64,000 nt of DNA from Mesorhizobium_K quangtriensis (GCF_040081925.1 NZ_JBEBMF010000004.1:372001-436000), one strand, 5' to 3'. Shown: positions 42,678 through 50,887, counted from the stretch's first letter. Notes: generated by a model not told the origin, from the sequence alone. A program made the numbers and translations.

Positions 42678-43417
42678 GACGCGCCTCCGCCGTCGAACGG
42701 CAGCACGGATGCGAGGCGCGCGCGGGCTTTCGCAGCCATGTCCGGGTCAATCTCGCAGCCGAGATGGCGCCGGCCGGACAGCCTGCAGGCTTCCCCGGCC
42801 GCACCCGACCCCGCGAAAAAATCGCCGAAGAGGTCGCCTTCGGGGCAACTCGTGCGGATCAGGATTTCGGGAAGCGCCGACGGTGTTTCGGTTGGATGGA
42901 TTGCGCGGCCATGAGCGTTGCGCATGTAGATGACCGAGCGCATCAGGCGCGGCCCGCCGTCATGACTGACGTAGTGACCAGCGTCGATGTGGCCGGTATG
43001 GGGAGGACGTTGCTTGCGGTGCACCGTTCGCGCCGCAGCGTCCGGCGTAGTCTGGACATCGTTGTAGATGTCGCGCCAGGCCGCTTCGCCGGGATAGCAC
43101 TGGACGGCCAGTTCGTGCACCCGCGTGAAGCGATCTGCGTGAAAGCAGGTGCCGTTCTGCTTCTCCCAGACAATTTCCTGTGCCAGGCGAAGCTTGACGT
43201 CAGCGAACCGCTCGGCGGTCGCCATGAAGCTGTGCAGCGAGCCAAAGACCCAGATCGAGCCGGTCGGCTTGAGGGCGGCACGCGCGAGCGCCAGCCAGCC
43301 CTCGAGGCGCCGATCCCAGGCGAGCGACGTCTCGCCGTACGGCGGATCGGCGAGGATTATGTCGAATGGCCCATGCGACGGCATGTGTTCGCGGCAGTCG
43401 CCGGTAAGGACGATCAT
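42674..43417 (-). CDS. DNA N6/N4 methyltransferase, beta-class order, orphan
   Basis: A 247-residue methyltransferase. The catalytic motif DPPYGE lies near residue 24 and the AdoMet-binding motif FFAGSGAAGEA near residue 205, the order of beta-class adenine/cytosine-N4 enzymes. The middle region (EIVWEKQNGTCFHADRF) would recognise DNA. There is no nuclease gene beside it, so it is an orphan, not a restriction-modification pair. It overlaps parA and the RHH gene by 4 nt each, an unusual position inside a partition operon. Target sequence unknown. Confidence 0.88.
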   Translation of the reverse strand: MIVLTGDCREHMPSHGPFDIILADPPYGETSLAWDRRLEGWLALARAALKPTGSIWVFGSLHSFMATAERFADVKLRLAQEIVWEKQNGTCFHADRFTRVHELAVQCYPGEAAWRDIYNDVQTTPDAAARTVHRKQRPPHTGHIDAGHYVSHDGGPRLMRSVIYMRNAHGRAIHPTETPSALPEILIRTSCPEGDLFGDFFAGSGAAGEACRLSGRRHLGCEIDPDMAAKARARLASVLPFDGGGAS

Positions 43418-44067
43418 GACGCCGCCCTCCCGATGCGCAGCCGCTCGATCTCGGTGACGAGGGCCGCAATTTCACGGGCGGCGGGCGATCGCGCATCGAT
43501 GTCCGACGCAAGCCGCCCGGTCTGTGCGGCGTCGGCGAAGACGACGCGCTGGCCGATGGTGCTGGCGAGCACCGGCGGATCGTGATCGGCGAGCGTTTCA
43601 GCCGTCTCGCGGGCGATGACGGTGCGCGCGCCGCAGCGATTGAGCGCAAAACGGGCGACGAGCTCGGGGCGATAGATGCGTGCTTCGCCAAGGAGCGACA
43701 GCATCTCGGCCGAGGCCCAGCCGTCGAGTGGCGACGGCTGTACGGGGATGACCACGAGGTCGGCCGCGAGCAGCGCGGAGCGCATGAGGCCTGCGACGCG
43801 CGGCGGGCCGTCTATGACGATGTGATCGACGTCACGGGCGAGCTCGGGCGCTTCGCGATGCAACGTGTCGCGCGCCAGGCCGACGACGCCGAACAGGCGC
43901 GGCAGGCCTTCCCGCGAGCGTTGCTGCGACCAGTCGAGCGCGGAGCCCTGCGGGTCGGCGTCGATAAGAGTGACGCGCCTGCCTCGGCGTGCCAGCTCGC
44001 CGGCGAGATGCAGCGCGAGTGTGGTCTTGCCGACCCCACCCTTCTGATTGAGGAGCGCGATGATCAT
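43414..44067 (-). CDS. parA: ParA-family partition ATPase
   Basis: A 217-residue small ParA (type Ib-like). Deviant Walker A KGGVGKTT, A' LIDADPQGSALDW and Walker B HIVIDGPPR are intact. It would segregate a plasmid or the replicating form of an integrative element. ATG 44067 overlaps the repA stop (ATGA). Confidence 0.92.
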   Translation of the reverse strand: MIIALLNQKGGVGKTTLALHLAGELARRGRRVTLIDADPQGSALDWSQQRSREGLPRLFGVVGLARDTLHREAPELARDVDHIVIDGPPRVAGLMRSALLAADLVVIPVQPSPLDGWASAEMLSLLGEARIYRPELVARFALNRCGARTVIARETAETLADHDPPVLASTIGQRVVFADAAQTGRLASDIDARSPAAREIAALVTEIERLRIGRAAS

Positions 44068-45230
44068 CGGCGTCCTCCCGGCGGATCGAGAGGGAGACGC
44101 GGCGCTCGGGCGTCGTCTGATGTCAGCGAAGCGGAACGGTCGCGGGCTGGGCCCGGTGGCGTCGGCAGGCTCTTCCTGGCGGCGACGCTGAGGTTTCTGG
44201 CGGCGTCGCGAATGAGGTTATCCACCTCGCGCGCGCGATCTACAGAGTTAGATTCCTGGTTAGACTCTAAGTTAAGGGCGCGATTTCTTGTTTCTGCGCT
44301 GAGACTTAGGTCTGGTTTGGGTTCCCGATAGCACGAGCCCCCGGTTCCCGATAGCACGATACTTCGGGTTCCTGATAGCACGAGGCCGTCCACAGGTTGT
44401 CCACAGGCCTGCGCGGGCTCGAAGGCAAGCAGCGTGCGCCCGCCGGGTTCCGTTTCGAGGAACAGCGTGTAGCCGGGAAGCGGCTGTCGCCGGACGATGT
44501 CGCGCAGTTCGAAGGCGAAGCGCTTGAACGGCGACAGGCTCCCCGATTTCTGGTGGAGGTGGCGGAAGTCGAAGCGCCAGCCGTGTCGCTGGCGGCCGCC
44601 GTGCTTGCGCACGAGGCGATAGAGCCAGCGGTCAAGGCCGCCCGTCAGGTCGAAATAGGCCCGGTCGATCGTGAGCACGAGGGCATCGTCGAGAACGGCC
44701 TTGTAGAACCAGTCCGGTACGATCAGCTCGATGCCTTCGGGACGGCCGTCGCGCCCGGTGCGCTCCTGCCACTCGTTGATCCAGGAAAAGCGATGCCGAC
44801 GGCCTTCGGCCGGCTGGCGGATCGAGGTGGACACCGTTGTCGATTGCAGGCGGTCGAGCGCCGCCTTCAGCCGCTGATAATCGCGCGCGCTCGTGCCGCG
44901 ACCGACATAGGAGAGAATTTCGTAAGGGGTGGCGGCCATCAGCCGCGACGTGCGAAGCCCGGCGTCGCGCGCTTCAACGATCTGGCTCGCGGCCCAGATC
45001 AGGATATCGGCGTCCCAGATGGTCGCCATGCCGTGGTCGTGAACGGCCTCGACCCTGATCGTTACTTTGCCGGCGACGAAATCGATCGGCGCGGTGCGAT
45101 GGGTCTTGGAGAGGGAGAAAAAGGGATAGGCCATGAGATCCTGTGCGTCTCTTGGCGCGAAGTCGCCGGGGAGCGCGCGAAACAGGTCGAGCTGCCCGCG
45201 CTCCGAGAGGGATCGACGTCGCACCGCCAT
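44064..45230 (-). CDS. repA: Plasmid-type replication initiator RepA with origin in its coding sequence
   Basis: A 388-residue replication initiator of the RepA_C type (SERGQLDLFRALPGDFAPRD start, FDFRHLHQKSGSLSPFKRFA core). The well-conserved part ends near residue 275. The remaining 110 residues are low-complexity. Their coding DNA holds three 16-bp iterons, an AT-rich stretch and DnaA-like boxes, so sequence conservation there probably serves the origin rather than the protein. With parA, it would let the element replicate when excised or as a plasmid. Confidence 0.88.
   Translation of the reverse strand: MAVRRRSLSERGQLDLFRALPGDFAPRDAQDLMAYPFFSLSKTHRTAPIDFVAGKVTIRVEAVHDHGMATIWDADILIWAASQIVEARDAGLRTSRLMAATPYEILSYVGRGTSARDYQRLKAALDRLQSTTVSTSIRQPAEGRRHRFSWINEWQERTGRDGRPEGIELIVPDWFYKAVLDDALVLTIDRAYFDLTGGLDRWLYRLVRKHGGRQRHGWRFDFRHLHQKSGSLSPFKRFAFELRDIVRRQPLPGYTLFLETEPGGRTLLAFEPAQACGQPVDGLVLSGTRSIVLSGTGGSCYREPKPDLSLSAETRNRALNLESNQESNSVDRAREVDNLIRDAARNLSVAARKSLPTPPGPARDRSASLTSDDARAPRLPLDPPGGRR
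44218..44405. other. Candidate replication origin (oriV) inside repA
   Basis: In order: TTATCCACC (44218-44226, 8 of 9 to the DnaA box TTATCCACA), an AT-rich stretch (about 44241-44276), three iterons GTTCC[C/T]GATAGCACGA at 44321-44336, 44344-44359 and 44368-44383 (starts 23 and 24 bp apart), then CCGTCCACA (44386-44394) and TTGTCCACA (44397-44405). Iteron spacing is about two helical turns and not a multiple of three, so it is not a protein-repeat artefact. Confidence 0.7.
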
Positions 45231-45248
45231 GAACGGAACCGGCCGCGA

Positions 45249-45530
45249 TCAGCGTGCGTAGCGGCCGGCGTGGACCGGCCGGACGGGCGCCTGGCGCTTT
45301 GCTGGCAGGATCGAGCCGCGCGGATCCGAGGTGGAGGTCACTGCGCCGCGGGCGGCCCAGCTTTCGAGCTCGTCGATCGCATAGACGACGCGGCCGCCGA
45401 GCTTGTGATACGACGGACCGGTGCCATAGGTGCGGTGCTTTTCGAGCGTGCGTGCGGAGAGGCTGAGGAATTCCGCCGCTTCCTTGGTGCGCAGGAAGCG
45501 CGGCGGGAGAAAGACGGGTTCGTGTGGCAT
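45249..45530 (-). CDS. AlpA-type helix-turn-helix protein, likely excisionase (RdfS-like)
   Basis: A 93-residue protein with a MerR/AlpA helix-turn-helix (FLRTKEAAEFLSLSARTLEK, then GGRVVYAIDELESWA). RdfS, the recombination directionality factor of ICEMlSymR7A, is of this class and length. Here it lies between repA and the FseA-like gene, the position expected for the target of that activator. No integrase gene is in the window to confirm an excisionase role. Confidence 0.72.
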   Translation of the reverse strand: MPHEPVFLPPRFLRTKEAAEFLSLSARTLEKHRTYGTGPSYHKLGGRVVYAIDELESWAARGAVTSTSDPRGSILPAKRQAPVRPVHAGRYAR

Positions 45531-45670
45531 GGTCGGGCCTCCGTGGTGTTGGGGACGGCCGCTGCGAGAAAGCGGCGGACGGCGACCACGGTGGCGGAGA
45601 GAAGGCGGCGAGTTGCAGGGCGAAGTTGGGGGGTATCGAAATCGCCCACCGTCCGCGGCGGGGCGACGCG

Positions 45671-46445
45671 TCAGGATTGGCGGCGGTGACGGAGAAGCTT
45701 TCGATAGCCGCCGGCGATCATGTTGCGGGCATCGCGTAGCAGCGCCTTGATCGCATGGCGGGCAGAAGACGCCTGCCAGTCATCCCGATCGAGACGCTCC
45801 TGGTTGAGGACGACGTGCGCGATTTCCTGCTGTGTCGCGCCAGCGCGATGTCCGTCGAACGCGCGGAGCATTCTGCGCTGGCGGGTCCGCTGCTGGGGCG
45901 TCAAACGCGTGTCGGGCGGGATGGCGCGCCCGTGCAGGGCCGAAAGGAGGCGGTAAACCGCTTCTATCCGATCGAAGCCGTCGATGCCGAGCGGTATGGC
46001 GGCTACCGATGCGGTGCGGCCCTCGACGACGTAGTTGATAATCTGGACGCGCTCATCGTTCGGCAAAGGAAGACGGAAAAAGTCGCGACCGTCGCCGATC
46101 GGCGCCGTGCCGCTCCATGGGAGGAGAAGCGGGTAATCTTCAGTGTCACGGAAGTCGCGTGGCGCTTCGATCAGTACGACAACGCTCGTGTCATGGAGCG
46201 GGAGCCAGAAAACCGGAGCTTCAGGAGGCGGCGTCAGAGGGTCTACAGGGAAATCGCAGTCCCCAGCGCCGCTGGATCTGCTCGTTCACGGAGGTCGGAG
46301 CTCCGCGTTCAGTCACGGATGCTTCGTAGTCCGCATCGTAAGCATCGTTGCGGCGCAGCCATTCCCAGGCCAGATCGGATGGCGTCAGTGTGTCCAGATG
46401 GTCGTATTCAGCCGACGAGCGCCATGTAGATGCGTCAGGCGTCAT
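45671..46445 (-). CDS. Two-frame DUF6499-DUF2285 gene, probably joined by +1 ribosomal frameshift (FseA-like)
   Basis: Frame 1 starts at ATG 46445 behind GGAGG and encodes a DUF6499 region (WRSSAEYDHLDTLTPSDLAW...WGLRFP), stopping at 46221. Frame 2 is open through the overlap and encodes a DUF2285 region to 45671 (EAPVFWLPLHD...INYVVEGRT...HAIKALLRDARNMI). The frames join cleanly by +1 slippage at UUU-C (46253-46250), giving ...LRFPVDPLTPPPEAPVFW. In Mesorhizobium loti, msi172 and msi171 are fused by +1 slippage of tRNA-Phe from UUU to UUC to make the excision activator FseA. I infer the same here. A plain mutation or sequencing error is the alternative. Confidence 0.75.
46247..46253 (-). promoter_or_regulatory. 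UUU-C slip site for +1 frameshifting
   Basis: On the minus strand: CGA TTT CCC TGT in frame 1 and TTC CCT GTA in frame 2. Slipping tRNA-Phe from UUU to UUC preserves the conserved Arg-Phe-Pro peptide in both frames. Position and codons match the mechanism reported for FseA. Confidence 0.68.
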
Positions 46446-46547
46446 GATGATCCTCCTGCGACTATTGCGACTTGGAGGTTGTAGAATTCCCGTTCGGGTT
46501 GGATTTTGGAAGTCACGTTGAAATCAACAGGTGATGCCTTCAGCGCA

Positions 46548-46829
46548 TCACGATCCAGACTTCCGCTGACTTTCACGAACCAGTTCGCGATAACCGTGTT
46601 CGGTCATCCAGTGCGCGCGTGCGAGGTGGGAATTGTGGATCAGTCGACAGCGCATCGGATCGTCATGAGGATCGAGGCCGAAGAGGATGTGAATAGCCTC
46701 ACGCCAGTCGGCCCCCTCCCGCTCGGCGTCGAGCAGCCGCAGATAGAGCTTCATGTGCTCGCGGTCGTAAGTCGTAAGCGTGTCGCTGGACGGTGGCGCG
46801 TCCAGGAACGCCGGTATCGCCTGTCCCAT
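46548..46829 (-). CDS. Small DUF2285-type protein, QseM-like antiactivator candidate
   Basis: About 93 residues with the DUF2285-type core (YDREHMKLYLRLLDAEREGA, then DWREAIHILFGLDP, SHLARAHWMTEHGYRELV). QseM of ICEMlSymR7A is a small protein of this type that binds TraR and FseA and blocks transfer. The gene sits between the FseA-like gene and an XRE regulator, as expected for such a switch. The start is uncertain: ATG 46829 lacks a clear ribosome binding site, and TTG 46880 is an alternative. Confidence 0.72.
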   Translation of the reverse strand: MGQAIPAFLDAPPSSDTLTTYDREHMKLYLRLLDAEREGADWREAIHILFGLDPHDDPMRCRLIHNSHLARAHWMTEHGYRELVRESQRKSGS

Positions 46830-46926
46830 CAGAGTACCATAGTCACGTGCACGACGTTCGTTAACTGTCCCCAAGAGCAATACAGTGCTTTTATGTCAGC
46901 AAACCGTCTGTTGATGGCGCAAAGCG

Positions 46927-47172
46927 CTAACCAGGCTGGTCAGCTTGATGCAGCAACAGGACCCCTTCTCCTTTTTCTGTCGCCAGAAGAACGATCCCGG
47001 CCGATTCGAGCGCGCGCCGTACGCCATCTCGCGTGGTTTCGAAAACGTCGAATCCGTTCTCGGATTCGAGGCGTTTGAGCGCGGTCAGCGATACTCGGGC
47101 CTTGTCAGCGAGCGTCTCCTGTGTCCAACCCAGCAGCGCGCGTGCGGCCCGTGATTGTCGGGCGGTGATCAT
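46927..47172 (-). CDS. XRE-type helix-turn-helix regulator, QseC-like candidate
   Basis: An 81-residue protein with a Cro/C1-type helix-turn-helix (RAARALLGWTQETLADKARV, then SLTALKRLESENG) and a short C-terminal part. ATG 47172 has GGGAGGT upstream. It is next to the QseM-like gene on the same strand. In ICEMlSymR7A, QseC is an XRE-type protein that controls qseM. An inverted repeat at 47216-47230, 44 nt upstream, is a candidate operator. Confidence 0.75.
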   Translation of the reverse strand: MITARQSRAARALLGWTQETLADKARVSLTALKRLESENGFDVFETTRDGVRRALESAGIVLLATEKGEGVLLLHQADQPG

Positions 47173-47215
47173 ACATGATCACCTCCCACTTCGACCCGCA
47201 TGCACTCCAGAACTA

Positions 47216-47230
47216 CGACTATTTTAGTCG
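47216..47230. promoter_or_regulatory. Inverted repeat upstream of XRE gene, candidate operator
   Basis: CGACTATTTTAGTCG: perfect 6-base arms around TTT. A CGACTATT half-site recurs at 46459-46466, next to the ribosome binding site of the FseA-like gene. Suggests one regulator acting at both places; not proven. Confidence 0.5.
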
Positions 47231-47454
47231 CCCTACGGCAGAAATCCACCCCATTTTTGAGCCCAAGCCACTAATAGCTGCGTTTCTCGACCCAGCTCGG
47301 CAACTGATTCGGTTTTCCTAGAATGGCCGGAGAAATCGAGGCCGGTCGCACAGGCTGGAGATCTGGCCCACACGGCTTCCGGCCTCGGGCGGGGCGGCTC
47401 TGGCGAGCGTGGCCCCAAGCCATAGCCTCGGCCCGGGAGAGGAGGATGGGTTTG

Positions 47455-47518
47455 GGAAGGAGGGCGAGGGAACCNNNNNNNNNNNNNNNNAATGTTACGG
47501 AAGGAGGGCGAGGGAACC
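47455..47518. repeat. Assembly gap (16 N) flanked by a 20-bp direct repeat
   Basis: Ns occupy 47475-47490. The same 20-mer, starting GGAAGGAGGGCG and ending AGGGAACC, occurs at 47455-47474 and 47499-47518 on either side. The surrounding 47231-47690 is G-rich low-complexity sequence without a supportable gene. The gap probably marks a collapsed repeat whose true length is unknown. Confidence 0.8.
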
Positions 47519-47692
47519 GTCGCCTCCTTCCCATGGGAGGGTTCGAGGGAGGGGTCTCCCTTCCCTCGGGAGGATGTTTGAAGGAGGGGCGCCAGCCCTT
47601 CCTTCATGGGAGAGCTGGAGAGGGGCTCACCCCTTTCCAATAGCCGGGAAGGCCGGTCGATCCGGCCGCGCCGGCTCCGCTGACGGTGTGAA

Positions 47693-47722
47693 GGCGGCAG
47701 GCGGCCGAGGCCGCCTGCCGCC
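47693..47722 (-). terminator. Long perfect hairpin after the 47732 gene
   Basis: GGCGGCAGGCGGCC and its exact complement form a 14-bp stem with a 2-base loop, 9 nt past the stop of the minus-strand gene. The following bases have only a weak T-run (TTCACACC), so termination may be partial or the hairpin may stabilise the 3' end. Confidence 0.6.
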
Positions 47723-47731
47723 CGATCGCTG

Positions 47732-48280
47732 TCACCAGACGAGACCGTCAATCGCTTCGTAGCGCTCGCGTTCATCGTCCGGCTCTTCGCCCTCGATGGA
47801 GAGGTCTGTGGTGAAAGTGTTGAAGTATATGCCCGTCTCGGCGGCGATCTGGCGGGTGATTGCGCACAGGCCGTGCAGGCGGTCGTCGCCTACTTCCTCG
47901 CGGGGCGCAGGGAAGTCAGCGAGGAAATGCCACCTTCCGGCGCGGCTGTCGTACCATTCGTTGGTAGACCAGTCGACGTGGACGTCGTTGAGCAAAAGGT
48001 CGATGCCATCGGGTTCGCCCCAGTAGTGCGTGAGCTCCTGTCCGGCGCACCAGATCCGCTCGCCCAGATCATCTGCCTCGGGGCCGCTCGGTGCCAGTGC
48101 GAGTTCGCGTTCCGCGGCAAGCGCGCCGCGCACAAGATCGACGAGCTGGTCGAGCCGCTCCACGAGCCTGTCGTGTGCTCCGCGGCTGAATTCGTCGTCG
48201 CAGCCAAGGCGATTGGCCATCGCCATGAGGCGGAATCCTGCGAACTTCGCGTAAAGTTCGACATAGTGGAAATCAGACAT
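47732..48280 (-). CDS. Conserved hypothetical protein of the accessory region
   Basis: A 182-residue acidic soluble protein, rich in Trp and His in its second half (ELTHYWGEPDGIDLLLNDVH, then STNEWYDSRAGRWHFLADFP). No domain recognised, no signal peptide or membrane segment. Start 48280 has AAAGGAGA upstream. A group II intron begins 24 nt upstream of the start codon in the opposite orientation, so the gene has lost its original upstream region and may be poorly transcribed. A hairpin terminator follows it. Confidence 0.7.
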   Translation of the reverse strand: MSDFHYVELYAKFAGFRLMAMANRLGCDDEFSRGAHDRLVERLDQLVDLVRGALAAERELALAPSGPEADDLGERIWCAGQELTHYWGEPDGIDLLLNDVHVDWSTNEWYDSRAGRWHFLADFPAPREEVGDDRLHGLCAITRQIAAETGIYFNTFTTDLSIEGEEPDDERERYEAIDGLVW

Positions 48281-48303
48281 TGTAAGTCTCCTTTCGTTTC
48301 TGA

Positions 48304-50485
48304 GTGCGACCTGGAAAGTCGCGTAAGCCTCTGTTCTAAAAGGAGTATGAGAATATGACTTGATAGAACCGGTTGTTCCATCAACCGTTCCCTACCCGGA
48401 CGTGCGGAGTTGGCAACGACTCGGTTCGAAGCTCCGGGGACAATGTAGCCACCGGGTCACCGGTACACTGAGCCGTGAGGCGAAGTGGAATCTGCCAGCA
48501 CAAGGGCGGTGAGGCGCTAGGGATGAGCGGATACGATCAACGTAGGTGAACCTCCGATAAACGTCGTGACGAAAAGCAAGCCAAATGTGCTGAAAGGCTT
48601 GGACCAAAAGGTACGCAGCAAGGTGTGGTTCTTTTCAGAGTGAATCACCATGGACATAACGCTGCCGGCGAAGAGGAAGGATCCGACCCGCTCAGAGGCT
48701 TATGCGGAACAGGGTAAGCCCGTAACGCTGCCGGAAACGGCAGGCCAACCGCAAGGAACGCTGTTGGCGCTGCGGGTAAAGGAAGGCGGAAAAAGCGAAG
48801 GCCCGGCTGTAATCGCCGGGATACGGGCTGCAACATCGCCCGACACGAAAGTGGGCAGACTTCCGCCCGGTCATTGATGGTGAGAGAACATGACAAATCG
48901 CTGGGCGAGGAAAAGCAGATGACGGCAATCGATGCGAAAGCAACGAAAGCTGGTGCGTCCTCGCACGGGGCACAGATGTGGGACCAGACAAACTGGTTAC
49001 AGATCGACGCATCCGTGAAGCGACTTCAGGTGCGTATCGCCAAGGCCACTCGCGAGGCAAGGTGGGGCAAGGTGAAATCCCTGCAACGTCTGCTGACCCG
49101 CTCGCACAGCGGTAAAATGCTCGCTGTGAAGCGGGTGACGGAAAATCGTGGTAAGAACACGCCGGGGGTGGACGGAGCGATCTGGTCAACCTCGGCGGCC
49201 AGATGGAAGGGAATGACGACGCTACAGCACCGTGGCTATCGAACGATGCCACTGCGCCGCGTCTACATCCCGAAAAGCAACGGCAAGAAGCGCCCGCTCG
49301 GGATTCCCTGTATGCGGTGCAGAGCGATGCAAGCCTTATGGAAGCTCGCACTGGAACCCGTAGCAGAGACCCGGGCGGACCCGAACTCCTATGGATTTCG
49401 GCCTGAACGCTCGACAGCCGACGCCATCGAACAGTGCTGCATCACACTGGCGAGACGCGTCTCGCCAGTGTGGATTTTGGAAGGGGACATTCGGGGCTGT
49501 TTCGATAACATCAGCCACCAATGGCTTCTCCAGCACATCCCGATGGATAAGGGTGTCCTGTCAAAGTGGCTGCGGGCCGGGTATATTGAAGAGGAAACCT
49601 TGTTCGAGACCAAAGCCGGGACCCCGCAAGGGGGTGTGATCTCGCCGACGATCGCGAACATGGCACTGGATGGGCTTGAAGCGGCGGTATACGCGAGCGT
49701 GGGTTCGACAGAAGCCACGCGCAGACAAGCCAGACTGAATGTCATCCGTTATGCTGATGACTTTGTTATCACCGGCGCTTGCAAAGAAGTGCTGGAACAC
49801 AAAGTCATGCCAGCAGTCAGAACGTTTCTGGCCGTTCGGGGTCTGGAACTCTCGGAAGAGAAGACCAGAATCACGCATATAGCGGAGGGTTTCGATTTTC
49901 TGGGCAAGAATGTACGCAAGTACAACGGCAAGTTCCTAACGAAGCCGTCGAGGAAAAGCATCAAGTCGCTTCTCGGCAAGGCCCGGGAAATCATCAAGGG
50001 CAACGCAACTGCCACGCAGGCGTCATTGGTACAGACGCTAAACCCGATCATTCGGGGATGGGCCATGTATCACCGACATAGCGCGGCAAAGACGACCTTC
50101 TCTTCGATAGATCATCGCATCTGGCAGATGCTCTGGAAATGGGCATACCGAAGGCATCCCAAGAAAAGAGCGCAATGGGTGAAGGATAGGTACTTCCAGT
50201 CCGACGGATACCGGAACTGGGATTTTGGCACGCGAGACGCCAAATATCGGCTCTTTCGGGCAGCAACGGTCTCGATCAAGAGACACGTCAAAATCCGGGG
50301 CATGGCGAATCCGTTCGATCCAGAATGGGGGGAATACTTCGCCCATCGTCGAGCCACGAAATCGACCGCAAAGTGGCCCGGTGCCAAACCGTGGTGCTGA
50401 ATAATGGCTTGAGCCGGATGCGGGGCGATCCGCACGTCCGGTTCTGAGGGGGCGGCGGGGCAGAGATGCCCCGCTGCTACCCGAC
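48304..50485 (+). mobile_element. Group II intron, about 2.18 kb
   Basis: Starts with the GUGCGAC consensus at 48304, followed by about 600 nt of structured domains I-III. An intron-encoded protein lies in domain IV. Domain V is at 50411-50444 (GAGCCGGAUGCGGG ... CACGUCCGGUUC, with AGC triad and bulge). Domain VI is at about 50445-50485, with its branch-point A in CUACC and the 3' end ...CCCGAC. The limits are read from these motifs and are reliable to a few bases. It lies just upstream of, and antisense to, the 47732-48280 gene. Confidence 0.88.
48919..50400 (+). CDS. ltrA: Group II intron reverse transcriptase/maturase
   Basis: About 493 residues with reverse-transcriptase blocks: RVYIPKSNGKKRPLGIPCMR, LEGDIRGCFDNISH, GTPQGGVISPTIAN and the catalytic YADD, followed by the maturase X domain (NPIIRGWAMYHRHSA). 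It ends soon after PFDPEWGEYFAHRR. I see no Cys-rich HNH nuclease, so the protein appears to lack the endonuclease domain of many relatives. ATG 48919 has GAGGAAAAG upstream; ATG 48877 in the same frame is an alternative. Confidence 0.92.
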   Translation: MTAIDAKATKAGASSHGAQMWDQTNWLQIDASVKRLQVRIAKATREARWGKVKSLQRLLTRSHSGKMLAVKRVTENRGKNTPGVDGAIWSTSAARWKGMTTLQHRGYRTMPLRRVYIPKSNGKKRPLGIPCMRCRAMQALWKLALEPVAETRADPNSYGFRPERSTADAIEQCCITLARRVSPVWILEGDIRGCFDNISHQWLLQHIPMDKGVLSKWLRAGYIEEETLFETKAGTPQGGVISPTIANMALDGLEAAVYASVGSTEATRRQARLNVIRYADDFVITGACKEVLEHKVMPAVRTFLAVRGLELSEEKTRITHIAEGFDFLGKNVRKYNGKFLTKPSRKSIKSLLGKAREIIKGNATATQASLVQTLNPIIRGWAMYHRHSAAKTTFSSIDHRIWQMLWKWAYRRHPKKRAQWVKDRYFQSDGYRNWDFGTRDAKYRLFRAATVSIKRHVKIRGMANPFDPEWGEYFAHRRATKSTAKWPGAKPWC

Positions 50486-50887
50486 CGAAAGGTGTCCACG
50501 CTGTAGCCCAGAGGGGTCAGGGACCGCGGTACGCGGCCGCCGCGCGGCAAGCGGAGGAGCCGATTTTGTGGCGTCGGCCTCGGGCCGGCGAAAGAAAATT
50601 GGAGGGGCCGCGCTGTCCTTGACGCCGGATGGGCTGGCGTAAAATGGACTGTCAGAGAGAGATAGCCCGCGGCCCCGATCAGGGGCCGCGTCCGTATGGG
50701 CCGGGGTGGTTTGGAGGGGGTGGTTCACCCCCTTCATGGGTGGGGGAGCAGGAGGGGGCGGGGCGTGCCCTGCCCCTTCCGGGGAGAGTTTGAGAGGGGC
50801 GGCCTGCCCCCCTCTCATAAGCAAGGACGAACGGTCGATCCGCTCGCCCTCGCTCATCCTGAACATCGCGACCCTCGGGAAACGCAG
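50486..50887. other. Non-coding GC-rich stretch between intron and ssb
   Basis: No supportable gene. Contains a perfect 9-bp-stem hairpin at 50668-50690 (CGCGGCCCC, loop GATCA, GGGGCCGCG) and G/C-rich low-complexity sequence (50700-50830) that resembles the 47500-47660 stretch in composition and phrasing. Confidence 0.5.

Noticed and set aside
42674..43417. A restriction-modification system
   Set aside because: No endonuclease or specificity gene lies beside the methyltransferase; both neighbours are partition-type genes.
47233..47775. Frames running through the N gap
   Set aside because: They contain undetermined residues and low-complexity Pro/Arg sequence; nothing supports a protein here.
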